DNA of 64,000 bases from NCBI RefSeq assembly GCF_003576645.1, contig NC_044922.1:4417659-4481658 (forward strand), in the 5' to 3' direction. The position numbers and the translations under genes were made by a program. Of the stretch, positions 10,610 through 22,027 are shown piece by piece (within the stretch, counting starts at the first letter, position 1; each line of letters opens with the position of its first letter). The notes below the pieces were generated by a model. It saw only the letters and a list, made by a program, of their open reading frames with translations. It was not told the origin of the DNA and did not search any database. Source of the DNA: Ipomoea triloba (lineage: Eukaryota > Streptophyta > Magnoliopsida > Solanales > Convolvulaceae).

Positions 10610-11244
10610 GAAGAAGAAGAAGTAAATATGGCCCGGAAGTGATGGCCGACCAAGTGCACACATGCATAAAATTTGTATTTCTAATGCGAATTTATTTAAC
10701 TATATAATATATTATAGTGAGACTAATTAATTTATAAGTAATGAATAAATTAAATATGAAAAATAATTGCATGTATCACAAATCATATAAGTAGTGAAAC
10801 AGCATATACAAAAAAAATATGAATAATCATAAGACAATTAAATTACTTAATTACTAATTACTGATTAGCAATTATTTACTACTTGAGATCATATAATAAA
10901 CTCAAAATTCCATACATGGAAATTTTAACTAATTAAATAAACGTGAAATAACCAGGAGTTGAAGTTGCAGATCCATGTACTACAAGTTTAGTCATATTTA
11001 AAATTTTGGTATATCTGGAAAAATATTTACTGACCGAGTGACCGACTATGGAAAAAACTATAATCATTTTTTCTAATTTGGAATGAATGTATAACGCAAT
11101 ACGAAGATTTAATTGTTTTCCAAAAAATGTTTTTAATTTCCATAATGAGCTATTTAGAGAATTTATTCGATATACTATTTATACACGATCAATTCGAGAC
11201 TCTAGTCATCCTCACAAGTCAAAAATCTTTGCTTATTAGTTTGG

Positions 11245-11883
11245 ATGGAAACAATAAGAAGTAATAGCAAGTCCTCAAATGACGGAGAGTCTAATGAACG
11301 TCGAGATGATTCTTTACTGGCTAAGATTTTCTCTTGCAATTTTTGTCAGAGAGAGTTCTCGACTTCCCAAGCACTCGGTGGCCACCAAAACGCTCATAAA
11401 CATGAGCGTGCCATAGCGAAAAGGCGCAAAGGGTTGATCGATACCTTTGTCACCTCGCACTACCATCCTTACTATCATCCCTACTCAACTACTTCGTCAC
11501 AAATGCCTACTTTTTCGTCGCAAATGCCTGTCTATAACACTTTGAGCAATAGGTCCCTTGGTTTGATGCCCAACTTTCATAGGCTGCCTTCTTATCATCA
11601 ATCGTCACTTTTGGGACGAAACTACTCACGCCTCGAGGACATAATAAGGCCAGCAAATAATATGATAATCAATAGTGGTGCCTTTGCGACGGATCCCGTC
11701 GCAAATTCATCTAAACTGGAGATCAAAATGGGTAAACTTACTTCTACGATTAAAGTTGATGGTAATCGTACTTCTGCAGGTGATTCAAAAATTGAAGGTC
11801 AAAACAATCCTTTATTGGGAGGTGATGAGAAGGGAAAGGATGAAGAAGATGCTTGTGGGATGGATTTGACTCTAAAGCTTTAA
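11245..11883 (+). CDS. Single C2H2 zinc-finger repressor with EAR motif (copy 2)
   Basis: Intronless, 212 residues; tandem paralogue of the gene at 1863. One C2H2 finger (C31, C34, H47, H51) has the QALGGH core and the same flanking FSCNFC and [13 protein letters not shown] pattern. A shared His/Tyr-rich block ([10 protein letters not shown]) follows, and the C-terminus is DLTLKL (207-212), an EAR-type repression motif. Compared with copy 1 the N-terminus differs, and a small internal duplication ([14 protein letters not shown], about residues 84-97) has arisen. Codon use is more AT-rich than in copy 1. Its upstream region keeps blocks in common with copy 1, so shared expression is plausible. 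It is expected to be a nuclear repressor; the targets are unknown. Confidence 0.92.
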   Translation: METIRSNSKSSNDGESNERRDDSLLAKIFSCNFCQREFSTSQALGGHQNAHKHERAIAKRRKGLIDTFVTSHYHPYYHPYSTTSSQMPTFSSQMPVYNTLSNRSLGLMPNFHRLPSYHQSSLLGRNYSRLEDIIRPANNMIINSGAFATDPVANSSKLEIKMGKLTSTIKVDGNRTSAGDSKIEGQNNPLLGGDEKGKDEEDACGMDLTLKL

Positions 11884-12504
11884 TTGTTTTTTTTTTTTTT
11901 TTACCTTTCAAATTGTTATTTTATGCATTGAATTTCATTTGCAATGTTATCTTATTATTATTATTCAAAGTAAACTTTTTTACTTTTGTTTTAGTTTTTT
12001 TTTTTTAAATTTAATTTAACTTTTAATTAATTAAATGTTTTTTTTTAATTTTTTAATTTAAGGGTGTGTTTGGAAACCAAGAAAATGACTTTTAAAAAAT
12101 ATTTTTTGGAAAATGATGAGTCATTTTTCAGAAAATATTTTTATTTTCAATATTTGGTTGCATAACAGAAAATTTCCTTGGTGTGTTTGGTTCATTTTTC
12201 AGAAAATGATTAGAATTGTATAATTAAACATTTTAATTTTTTTTTTGTTTAGAATATCACATTTATAATAATAATAATAATAATAATAACAATTTTGAAT
12301 ATAATAAAAAAAATAATTATTAAGATATCAAAATGACTAACCAAAGTCTTGCAATTCAAAATAACAAACTCAAATAACCAAAGTTTTACAAATTTAATAT
12401 GAACTTTGTATACGCGCGCACACACAAATTTAATATGAACTTTGGTCAATTAATTAGAATCACGCATTAGACATTAATGAAAGGTGTGGTACATCTAATT
12501 TACA

Positions 12505-12537
<33 letters not shown>

Positions 12538-13197
12538 AATATAGTATTTTTTGGAAAGGAGAATTTGGTGATGTTTTTGAATGTGCACTGCGCCAAGACA
12601 CTAAAATTGCAGTGAAGCACACTAGGAAACTAGATCAAATCAAGAATTTATTTATGACGAAAGTGACATTTGAGGAAGCATGGGTCAAGTCAATTAATAG
12701 AGGTTTGTGCTGTAAAAGCGTAATTATGCTTAATTAGGGTACTATCTAATGATGGTGCTTCCCTCTAAAATTGTTAATCCAACATTTCTACCCAATGTCA
12801 TAGTTATGCATTCTTAGAATATTTACTTTTATGAAAATACATAAAATTTGAATAATCTTGCATTGATATACGTCAAGATATCGAATGATACTTTAATAAA
12901 TTTGATAATCTTGCATTTTAGGTTCCTCTTCAAAATAATCATATTTGACAAAAAAAAGAATTATTACTGACAATGTTATTCCTTTGACAAAATAATCTAT
13001 TATATAATACGGAGTATGTTAACTACAAGTACATATATAATTTGAATTAGGGTTTACAATAAGCATGATAGAACTGATCCACGATATAATTTGCAATAAA
13101 TATTCCATAGTTGTTAATCAAACTGGAATATCATGTCACCAAGCCTAAACCTTAACCTTCTATAGGTAACCATAATTAATAACAAACTGGTCGTCGT
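11884..13197. other. Intergenic region with MITE remnants and a kinase fragment
   Basis: It begins with a run of T after the zinc-finger stop. About 12060-12230 holds 'gtgtgtttgg' and 'tttttcagaaaat' blocks typical of an eroded MITE. An (AAT)n tract lies near 12268-12290 and a (TA)n tract at 12507-12540. A protein-kinase fragment follows at 12552-12737. The remaining DNA down to the permease stop has no coding signal. Confidence 0.55.
12552..12737 (+). pseudogene. Receptor-like kinase N-lobe fragment
   Basis: This frame, opening at TGG 12552 and ending at TAG 12735-12737, reads GEFGDVFECALRQDT followed by KIAVKHTRKL. That matches the glycine-rich P-loop (GxFGxVF) and the VAIK-type lysine of protein kinase subdomains I-II, and then a degraded helix-C-like stretch (FMTKVTFEEAW). 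No start codon, catalytic loop or DFG follows. It is a short relic, most like plant receptor-like kinases. A (TA)n microsatellite sits immediately upstream. The call rests on motif reading only. Confidence 0.55.
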
Positions 13198-15335
13198 CTA
13201 AGCCTCTTGTGCAATAAGCATCTGATCTACTGTTTCGGGAGCCGTGGCTTTCGTCCTATTTGCTGCCATTTCGCCATAGAAATAGTAAAAGAAACCCCAA
13301 AGAGAAAGCGCGAGAGCGATACCCTTCTCGGCGTGGAAGGTTTCCTTGTAGAAGACGACGGCTAAGATTTCAGTGACGGGGAGGAGAAGGGTCGTCACTA
13401 TACCTGAAAACAGCGACGAAGCACAAAAGATGACTCCAATGGCTCCCACGAAGAACAACTGCCAAACCACGGCGCTGCATGCTATCACCAAATAGTACTT
13501 GCCTTCTCCTAGTTGGAACTCTCTTGCCTCCCTCGGAATTGCCTGCAAATTCCTTATTTTCAATGCCAAATTTAACGCCGTTATCAAGACTAGATTCAAA
13601 ATTCATTTTCAGTTGATTCCTGAATAGTAAATTATGGGTAATAAATAGAGTCGAGATGAGACAATATCAATGTGAGGGTTATACACTTATATCCAAATGT
13701 TATGGACTTCTTGTGGGCATCAAACACCAAATTTAAGTTACTTCATCCCTATCCTATCAAGTAGGGATGTGGGGAATGGGTGAGGAAATTTGTCTTTATG
13801 GGCAAGAATTCATTTTAAGTAAATGAATTTAAGTTAACGTTACTTTAACCCACTAAAAATATTAATTGTATTTTTTTCGAGTAAAACACGCAGTCACTAT
13901 TTGATAATTATTTAAACTATAAGGACCTTGCAGGCAACAAACTAAATCAGTCTAGATTGCACATAATTGACCAGGCCAGTCCAAATACAAACGGCCAATC
14001 AATCGCAACCCTTTGTAGTTACAAAATCAATTGACCAACTTGGTCGAGGTTGCATTTTTCTTTTTAAGTTAGATAGTTTAATTGGATTTTTTTTTCTTAG
14101 TTAATTATTGAAATAGTTCTTTGACTATAACAAAATTACTAATTTTGTCCATGACCAATTTTTTTTTTCCTTAATTAAGTCTTCAACTTTGAAAATTTTA
14201 ACCAAATTGGTCCTTCATTCAGTCAAAGTCAGAACTTTGTTTAATTCGAGGGATTGTTGGAATTTTACATCACAAGCATCATTTTCTGTCTTATTAAATC
14301 GAAAAGTTAATTACTGAAATAATCTCTTGACTATAGTGAAATTATTAATTTGGTATCGAATAATTGTTGAAATGAGCCCTTGACTATTATGAAATTACTA
14401 ATTTGGTCCCGAATTAAACAGACATTTGATGGCTAAATAAATAATTAGAGGATCAAATTAATTTTAAAAAAATTAAAATTATAGACTTAATTAGGTAAAA
14501 AAAAATCAATAACTAATAAATTGATAATTTCCCTATAGCTAAGTAAATTAATTCTTTTTCTAAATAGGAAGTAACTAAGTAATAAGAATGGGACCTGGAA
14601 GTCTTTGTTTATGAGCATTCCAACGGTGCAAAACGCCGTCGCCGAGAAACAGATTACAGCCTGAATCTCCAACACCACCGTGTAGCTGATCTCAGCCGTT
14701 TTCACCACCTTCTTATTCATCAGCTCAATCAACGGCAAAATAGCTCCGTACAGCGCCGCCGCCGCCAGCATCATCGCGAACCCAAACACGTACTCCGCCG
14801 TCGACTCCCCCTTCCACCGGTCGTCGTTAGACCGGACCGCCAAAACCGCCGCCGCCATCGTTAAAACATAAACGGCGTTAACGGAATGCGCCGTGAACTT
14901 CTGTTTCACTAGAATGAAAGAGAAGCCAGCCGTGAAAGCCAGCTCGGTTGAGATAACCAGCCCAGCCGTGGAAGCCGGCAGCTTGGCTTCACCGTACGCG
15001 TAAAGGTAATCGTCGAGCCCCTGAAGCACGCCGATTGCCGCGCTGGCTAGGAATACGCCCGGCTTCATGAGGAACGGCTTGGCTTTTTCGGGGTTGTGGC
15101 TTCGGCGGCGCAAATAGGATATCAGCAGAATGGCGGGCATTACTGGCCAGCCGGCTGTTATGAGCCAGCTGGAAAGCCATATACGGTTCCCGCCGCGGAT
15201 GAAATAAAGCCGCATGATTAAAGGGCCGGCGCAGTTGCCTACGGCTAACATCGTACAGCTGAGCACGAGAAGGGCTCTTCTCAGCCGCCGCCGCCGGCTA
15301 ACGTCGTCGGCTTCCATTTCTTTGTTACTCTTCAT
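13198..15335 (-). CDS. Purine permease (PUP family transporter), two exons
   Basis: Exon 1 is 15335-14595 (247 codons) and exon 2 is 13542-13198, joined across a 1052 bp intron with donor CAG|GTCCCA and acceptor TTTGCAG|GCA. The product is 361 residues, the usual PUP length. It has about ten hydrophobic segments in the drug/metabolite transporter fold. Family marks include GNCAGPLIMRLYF near the N-terminus, GLDDYLYAYG and PASTAGLVISTELAF mid-protein, and PVTEILAVVFYKE and LSLWGFFYYFYGE near the C-terminus. PUPs import adenine, cytokinins and related bases or alkaloids by proton-coupled transport; the substrate and the membrane used here cannot be told. The donor lacks the usual purine at +3 (GTCCCA) but keeps GT. 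A second in-frame Met at codon 6 is an alternative start. Confidence 0.9.
13543..14594 (-). other. Purine permease intron
   Basis: This 1052 bp intron holds AT-rich DNA with eroded MULE-like wording ('tgactataacaaaattacta' near 14118 and similar strings near 14330 and 14385). No internal gene is seen. Confidence 0.7.
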
Positions 15336-16038
15336 TTTCTCTTCTATATAATCTACAGTTCTACACTAATAACAAATATATATATATATATATTTATGTT
15401 CAAATGAAAACTTAACTTATTCTGTTAACCCAAGAATCTGTGGACACCCAACGGCACAATCTAATCGCCTAGAACATGGTGCACCAATAAAGGTATCTAA
15501 ATTGTCTGAGTAAACTTTAAAAACGAAAGACAATGTAGCATAACGAAGTTGTTTGTTTGATAAAGAAGTAATATCATATTTTGTTTTCAATTTTGATTAT
15601 TCTTTCAAATTTAGTCATATGCAAATAATTTTGTTATATTTTAACCATGACTCTGACGGGACGGAGATATTGAAAATGATTTAAGAATATAGACTCCGTC
15701 CAATTTTCAGAGTATAAATCTGAATCTTAAATGATTGGTCTTGACTTAGTCGCAGTCAATCGCATGAGCCTTGACTTAGTATCGTGGGTTACCGTACTTT
15801 AATTTTTAGTGGTTTTATTAGGCCCTACTTTATATAAATATGGTCATTGTCTTGGCCTAGAGATATCATCTTCTGCTCTTAAGAATCTCTCTTGTAATTA
15901 TTTTTACACAAGTCTTTAAACATGATACTCCGTATTAACTTTGTACTATACGTGATGATTGGACTATTATGATGTTTTTTTTTACCATTTTTAATTTTTG
16001 AAGTTCAAAATCAACCAAAAACTTCGTACAATTCTCAA
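15336..16038. other. Upstream region of the purine permease
   Basis: A (TA)n tract lies at about 15377-15392, just upstream of the start codon, and may include the TATA region for the minus-strand gene. Beyond it is AT-rich sequence with no recognised gene. Confidence 0.4.
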
Positions 16039-16047
16039 TTATTTAAA

Positions 16048-16639
16048 GGGATAAAAGTCAAATAGGCCTTTAAACTATAAGTCAAAGTGCAATTAACCCC
16101 CTAAACTAAGAAAAATTCTAATTAGCCCCTTTAAGTTATATTTTTATGCAATTAAGTCAATTAACAGGTTGCCTCTAGGTTATTGGTAATTTTTTAAAAC
16201 AAATTAAAAACTTAAAATTTAAAAATCATAATTTATTTCAAATAAAGAAATTTAAAAAAAAAAACAAAAAACAAAAAACAAAAAAAAACCTTCAGAAGCC
16301 TGCCATGGCTTCTCTGACGGAGAGGCATAGCAGAACTTCTTCATCCAGTTGGACGGAGAAGACGAACTGAGAGGCCTGCCTGGCTTCTCCGTCCGGAGAG
16401 GTGGCAATCTTTTTTTTTTAATTAATTAATTTATTTATTTAAAGTTTATTTTAAAATTACAATTTTACCTGTTATTACATTGAGTTTACTTACAAAATAA
16501 GTTAATTGCACAACTTTAATAAGTTATGAATTAAATTGCATGAAAGTGAAGAGATAAAGGGGTTAATTGGAGATTTTCTTAGTTTAGGGAGTTAATTGCA
16601 CTTTAGCTTATAGTTTAAGGGCATATTTGACCTTGTCCC
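16048..16639. mobile_element. Mutator-type MITE with 9 bp TSD
   Basis: The perfect 9 bp direct repeat 'ttatttaaa' flanks the element at 16039-16047 and 16640-16648. Terminal inverted repeats begin GGGATAAAAGTCAAATAGGCC on the left and, read inward from the right, GGGACAAGGTCAAATATGCCC. The subterminal 'aaagtgcaattaac' is also inverted. The centre (about 16290-16408) is a GC-richer block with two direct repeats of about 30 bp. It encodes no transposase. Confidence 0.88.
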
Positions 16640-16689
16640 TTATTTAAAATGCATGTGTCAAGAGTAAAAAAAGGGGAAAAAGTCTGAAA

Positions 16690-16905
16690 GAGTGACTCTT
16701 TTGTGAGACATATATTTTTGAGTAAAATGTAAAAGTATTATGTTTTTAAAGTATTACACTTCCCATTATAAGTAACAAACACTTTATACCTGATAGATAC
16801 GGAGTATTACATTTTTAGATATAAATATTACATTTTCATCTGACTCAACTCGTCTCATGAATAAGAATTCGTGAAATGATCTTACACAAGTTTTTACCTT
16901 TAAAA
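16690..16905. mobile_element. Dispersed MITE family, copy 2
   Basis: The copy has 'tgaaagagtgactcttttgt' at one end, repeated 'gtattacattt' modules, and a far end reading 'attcgtgaaatgatcttaca' then 'caagtttttacc'. It shares order and wording with the copies at 9975 and 43580. Confidence 0.6.
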
Positions 16906-17189
16906 ATTTAAATGCAAAAGTAAAAATTATTTTTTAAAAAATAAAGTTGTAAAAATATTCAAGAGATTGTTTTGAAAATGTTCCTTCCAAATATTCTAGC
17001 AAATATCCCTTCATAATTATTATTCTTATTATTTTATGGAAGCTGGAAATGGAAAGGTGCTTCGCCCAAACAAGATAACAACAAGGACAATAAAATAAAT
17101 ACCAAGTTCATTAAGAATTAACGTTGCCTACTTCGAACTTTGCTATTCATTCTTCATGTCCATATATGCTACCTTAAACAATCTTTTCG
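16906..17189. other. Intergenic DNA, nothing recognised
   Basis: AT-rich sequence without coding or repeat signals that I can name. Confidence 0.4.
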
Positions 17190-17455
17190 GGGTACATATA
17201 TGATCCTCCTGAGCTTTGATATAACGAGCCCGTGATGACTAATCGGGTCTGAGTAAAGAAAATAATATCTGTCAAAATACTCAAACAGAATACTACTAAG
17301 ATTTCTAAGAGAATACTTTGCTAACACATGAGCCGACATATTGAACTCACGGCGAACAAACTTGAATGAAGCCGACTCAAGCCGCTGAAGAAGGATATTA
17401 ATCTCGAGAATAAGACCACCATAAGGAGAGAGACCACCCTTATGAACCGCTTTTC
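17190..17455 (-). pseudogene. LINE relic: C-terminal RNase H (RVT_3) domain
   Basis: The minus strand stays open across this stretch and reads HKGGLSPYGGLILEINILLQ, then RLESASFKFVRREF, NMSAHVLAKYSLRN. The pattern 'F.fVpRe.N..AhvLAk' is the hallmark of the RNase H-like domain (RVT_3) at the 3' end of plant non-LTR retrotransposons and of related single-domain genes. No reverse transcriptase or start codon is visible next to it, so it is probably a truncated LINE remnant. Confidence 0.65.
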
Positions 17456-19466
17456 TAACTTCTTATTTTTAAAGGCTTTACGTCTTATACATTTTAGTAT
17501 TACTAGTCAAATATTGTTTATTGTGAAAAAAAGTAAATATTGAAAAAAAAATAGTAGATTTGTATTTGTACTTAATTTGAACAACAAGATAAATCCGAAT
17601 TTAAAAAATAATAATAATAAAAGAAAGAGAAAAGAGAAATTACAGCCTATTTCCAACGGCCCAAAGTCGTGGCTTTTAGCCCATCAAATACGGCCCAAAA
17701 AGATCAGTCTTCTACCCATATTAAAAGTTTAAAAAAGAAAAACATATTTTTGTCCCTCAAAAAGTTATAAAATGTATTCTTAACTTTTAAAAACGGTAAT
17801 AGAGTCGGTAGTACTTACAAAAAAAACTTTTAAAAATTATTACAATTTTGATTCTCTGTCAAGCGAAAATGTAAAAGTTATTCATTAAAATTTAGTTATT
17901 CACCAAAAATCAAACATCCAGAAGGTGTACTTCTGTCTTAACTAAAAGTAAATAGTAGAGTTGGGCATTTCGTTTTTGATCCGATTTTTTTCGGGTACGA
18001 TTTGGTTTTGGTTTTTGAAAAATGAAATCATTCAGTTTCAAATTTTAGTTCGGTTTGGTTTTGGTTTCAGTTCGTAATTTGGTTCGATTTGAAGACTCAA
18101 ACATTCTCTAGTTCTCTTGCGCATATAATTATTTATCTATTTTCATTAATAATTTAAATTTGTAAAAGCTAAATAAAAAGTCCATAATGCATATTTCAAA
18201 TTTCTTTAACTAAAATAAGTCCGCGTCTAGCGTCTGATAGCAACGCCACAGACTCGCAGAGAAAAACTTAGAACAAAGAACAATTGTAAAAATTTGGTTA
18301 AAATTGGGGATATTTTGTGTGTGTTAATAAACTATTCAGTTTTTTCGTTCGAATCGATTTTTAACTGAACCGAACCAAAATTATTCAGTTCATAAAATAT
18401 AGAACCAAACAATTTTTAATAATAAACAAAAACTTAACTGTTTGGTTCGGTTTGGATAACACGGACCAAAATGCCCACCCATACTAAAAAGTGTAAAATA
18501 AATGTATCAACGTTTTACTTTTTGATTCACCATGCAACACATATCTCAACTAAACATTTAAAATGATAGTTAAATTATTGTACTTTTATTATTTGTATAT
18601 ACTAGTGTTTTACGTGTGTTATACACATAAAAAATTATGTTGTCATGATTTTTAAATGAAAAAATAACAATGTCTTACCTATAATCATTTTTTAAAAATT
18701 TTTTTTTCATTATTGCGTGGTGAGCCATCACCCCAAGAGCAGCAAGAACAATGTGCCATTTTGCGTCTTTATCGAAAAGAACATCCCACACCTTATGTCT
18801 CTAATATATTCTTATCTGGATTTAGTTAGCATCAATACTGATAATTATTTTTCATTAATTAATTTTTCTTTCTTTCTTTAGTTTGCCTTATTTTTTGCTC
18901 TCAAAATGTTGAATCCCCAACTCTAAGGGCCTTTCTGTTCCGACTCTTATTTGTGCCAATTGTGCGGATGTTTGAAAGTCCACATCCACCACTCTATCAT
19001 TGAAACATTATGTTGACTGCTACATAAATATAAATATAAAAAAATACATATTTATTACTATCTAAAATTTTTAACATAATAGTAAGCGTCTGATCATAAT
19101 ACAATTTTTAGTAAAAAAAGTTAATTAATCTGAAGCCTTAAATGATTATTTTGCCCCAAAGGAATTACCTAAAGAGTACCAAACAACAACAAAATAATAA
19201 AATAAATAAGACCAATTATTTTTTTAGTAAATACAAATCGTATCTCTCATAATTGAAGAATTAACGTAAATTTTAGGATGTCTAAAAACATCGACCACAA
19301 CTCATGTCACTACTATGTTTTTGCGTTTTAGTACGATGATTTTTTTTTTTTTTATTCAACTATAAGTATTATAAAAATATTTTTTTGGGTGATATTTTGA
19401 TTTTCTTGTGTATCATGTGTGTTCCACAAAATTTGTGATACTATGTCGTTTATGTTGTTACATCAT
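17456..19466. other. Intergenic DNA with a foldback element
   Basis: The foldback at about 17955-18480 is listed separately. The rest is AT-rich without coding signal. A slightly GC-richer patch at about 18715-18800 could be an eroded transposon piece, but its reading frame gives no recognisable protein. Confidence 0.45.
17955..18480. mobile_element. hAT-like foldback MITE
   Basis: The left end 'gagttgggcatttcg' followed by repeated 'tcggtttggttttgg' is mirrored at the right end by 'ctgtttggttcggtttggat' and 'ccaaaatgcccaccc'. Such 'gggcattt' plus 'cggttcggtt' ends are frequent in plant hAT-type MITEs. No 8 bp duplication could be confirmed. Confidence 0.55.
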
Positions 19467-21535
19467 GGCTCTGTTTGGCAAAGCTTATTTAGGAGCTTAT
19501 AGCTTATTTTAAGCTACTAATAAGTTATAAACTCTGTTTGGTAATGTTCTTAAAATAAGCTAGTAGCTTAAAATAAGAGCTTATTTTTGAACACTACGGC
19601 TATGTTTGGCAAACCTAGCTGAAAAGGTAGCTGAAAGCTGAAAAGTAGCTGAAAACTGAAAAGCTATAAGCTCGAAGCTGAAATCTGAAGAGCTGTTAAA
19701 CTAGCTGTTATGCTTAAAAGTGTTTGGTAAAATTAGCTTTTTGATAAGCTGATAAATGTAAAAAGACTAAAAAGGGCATATTCATACAATTTGAATAATT
19801 TTAAATTTAAATAGGTTTGTTTATATATTAAAATATAAAATAGTGAAATCAATATATTTAATAAAATATAAAGTAAGAACATATATTTGAAAACATATAA
19901 AGTAAAACAAAATGTTTATAATTCATAAGATTAGTTCATACAAAAATTAATGTTCAAACACAAATGTCAAATTGAAATTACAACCAAACATATTGAAGAG
20001 AAAAAGCCAAAAAGGTTTAGCCAAAAAGGTTTTAATTGGAAATGGTAAAGGATGTCATTTCTTTAAAATAATAAGGTTAAAAATGGAAAAAAAGTTAGGA
20101 AGCTACTAGCTTATTTTGAAACGCTACCTTAAGGCTCTGTTTGGCAAAGCTTATTTAGGAGCTTATAGCTTATTTTAAGCTACTAATAAGCTATAAGCTC
20201 TGTTTGGTAATGTTCCTAAAATAAGCTAGTAGCTTAAAATAAGAGCTTATTTTGAAACGCTACCTTAAGGCTCTGTTTGGCAAAGCTTATTTAGGAGCTT
20301 ATCGCTTATTTTAAGCTACTAATAAGCTATAAGCTCTGTTTGGTAATGTTCCTAAAATAAGCTAGTAGCTTAAAATAAGAGCTTATTTTTGAACACTATT
20401 TAAGGTAGCGTTTCAAAATAAGCTAATAGCTTCCTAACTTTTTTTCCATCTTTAACCTTATTATTTTAAAGAAATAACATCATTTACCCTTTCCAATTAA
20501 AACTTTTTTGACTTTTTCTCTTCAATATGTTTGGTTGTAATTTCAATTTAACATTTGTGTTTGAACATTGATTTTTGTATGAACTAATTTTATGAATTAT
20601 AAACATTTTGTTTTACTTTATATGATTTCAAATATATGTTATTACTTTATATTTTATTAAAATATATTGATTTCATTATTTTGTATTTTAATATATAAAC
20701 AAACCTATTTAAATTGTACGAAGATGTCCTTTTTAGTCTTTTTACATTTATCAGCTTATCAAAAAGCTAATTTTACCAAACACTTTTAATTATAACAGCT
20801 AGCTTAACAGCTCTTCAGATTTCAGCTTCGAGCTTATAGCTTTTCAGTTTTCAGCTTTAAGCTACCTTTTCAGCTAGGTTTGCCAAACATAGCCTAAGTA
20901 GCGTTCAAAAATAAGCTCTTATTTTAAGCTACTAGCTTATTTTAGGAACATCACCAAACAGAGCTTATAGCTTATTAGTAGCTTAAAATAAGCTATAAGC
21001 TCCTAAATAAGCTCTGCCAAACAGAGCCGTATACCTTGTTTCAAAATAAGCTAGTAGCTTCCTAATTTTTTTTCCATCTTTAACCTTATTATTTTAAAGA
21101 AATGACATCCTTTACCCTTCCCAATTAAAACCTTTTTGGCTAAACCTTTTTTATTTTTTCTCTTCATAATTTCAATTTGACATTTGTGTTTGAACATTGA
21201 TTTTTGTATGAACTAATCTTATGAATTATAAACATTTTGTTTTACTTTATATGTTTTCAAATATATATTCTTACTTTATATTTTATTAAAATATATTGAT
21301 TTCACTATTTTATATTTTAATATATAAACAAACCTATTTAAATTGTATGAAGATGTCATTTTTAGTATTTTTACATTTATCAGCTTATCAAAAAGCTAAT
21401 TTTACCAAACACTTTTAAGCATAACAGTTAGCTTAACAGCTCTTCAGATTTCAGCTTCGAGCTTATAGCTTTTCAGCTTTAAGCTACTTTTCAGCTTTCA
21501 GCTACCTTTTCAGCTAGGTTTGCCAAACATAGCTC
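19467..21535. mobile_element. Modular inverted array of hAT-like MITEs
   Basis: Two modules alternate. Module A is about 130-136 bp, starts 'ggctctgtttggcaaagc' and contains palindromic 'agcttattttaagctact'. Module B is about 500 bp with 'ggctatgtttggcaaacc' and 'tagctgaaaa'. The order is A (19467-19597), B (19599-20132), A (20133), A (20269), then inverted B (20401-20895), inverted A (20896-21028), inverted B (21035-21535). The nested, mirrored layout points to repeated insertion of the same non-autonomous family plus tandem duplication. No transposase is encoded. Confidence 0.75.
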
Positions 21536-21539
21536 ATAT

Positions 21540-21660
21540 GTCTTCGGTACGTACCGTAATCACATGTGCACACATCCATTGTTTCTTCTTCTTTTTTTTC
21601 TTTTTTTTTTTTAAATCAAAATTTTTGTGATATATATCTTTAATTTTTTATTGGGTTTCC

Positions 21661-21721
<61 letters not shown>

Positions 21722-21724
21722 TAC

Positions 21725-21775
<51 letters not shown>

Positions 21776-21778
21776 TAC

Positions 21779-21809
<31 letters not shown>

Positions 21810-22027
21810 TATACTTTAGTGTTGTTATATTGATATTATTGTGTGTGAAAAAATAAACTAAAAACAGAACAATATTGTCAAATGATATAATTAAAATTAT
21901 ATGATGCCATTTTATTTTATGGTGTATACTGTTACATGGACAAAAATTATCCTCCAACATGCTTTGGGATTTCACTAAATTGACAGATATATCCCTAATT
22001 AGCTACATACCTCTTTAACGGTTGTTA
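21540..22027. other. Intergenic DNA dominated by an ATT microsatellite
   Basis: Apart from the long (ATT)n tract this is AT-rich DNA without coding signal. Any ORF through the tract encodes only low-complexity isoleucine. Confidence 0.6.
21664..21811. repeat. (ATT)n microsatellite, about 148 bp
   Basis: Near-continuous ATT trinucleotides, interrupted by a few ACT units near 21718-21726 and 21770-21780. Confidence 0.95.

Larger units (their letters stand above)
6713..11244. other. Intergenic, transposon-filled region
   Basis: No gene is seen. In order it holds a 1.65 kb Mutator-type element (6765-8414), an AT-rich foldback (8800-9470), a near-perfect hairpin element (9500-9820), a dispersed MITE copy (9975-10200), a poly-A/GAA tract (10580-10623), and blocks shared with the upstream region of the first zinc-finger gene (10330-11030). 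The last of these is probably promoter of the second zinc-finger gene. Confidence 0.7.

Noticed and set aside
21627..21833. 68-codon ORF rich in isoleucine
   Set aside because: It is only the translation of the (ATT)n microsatellite.
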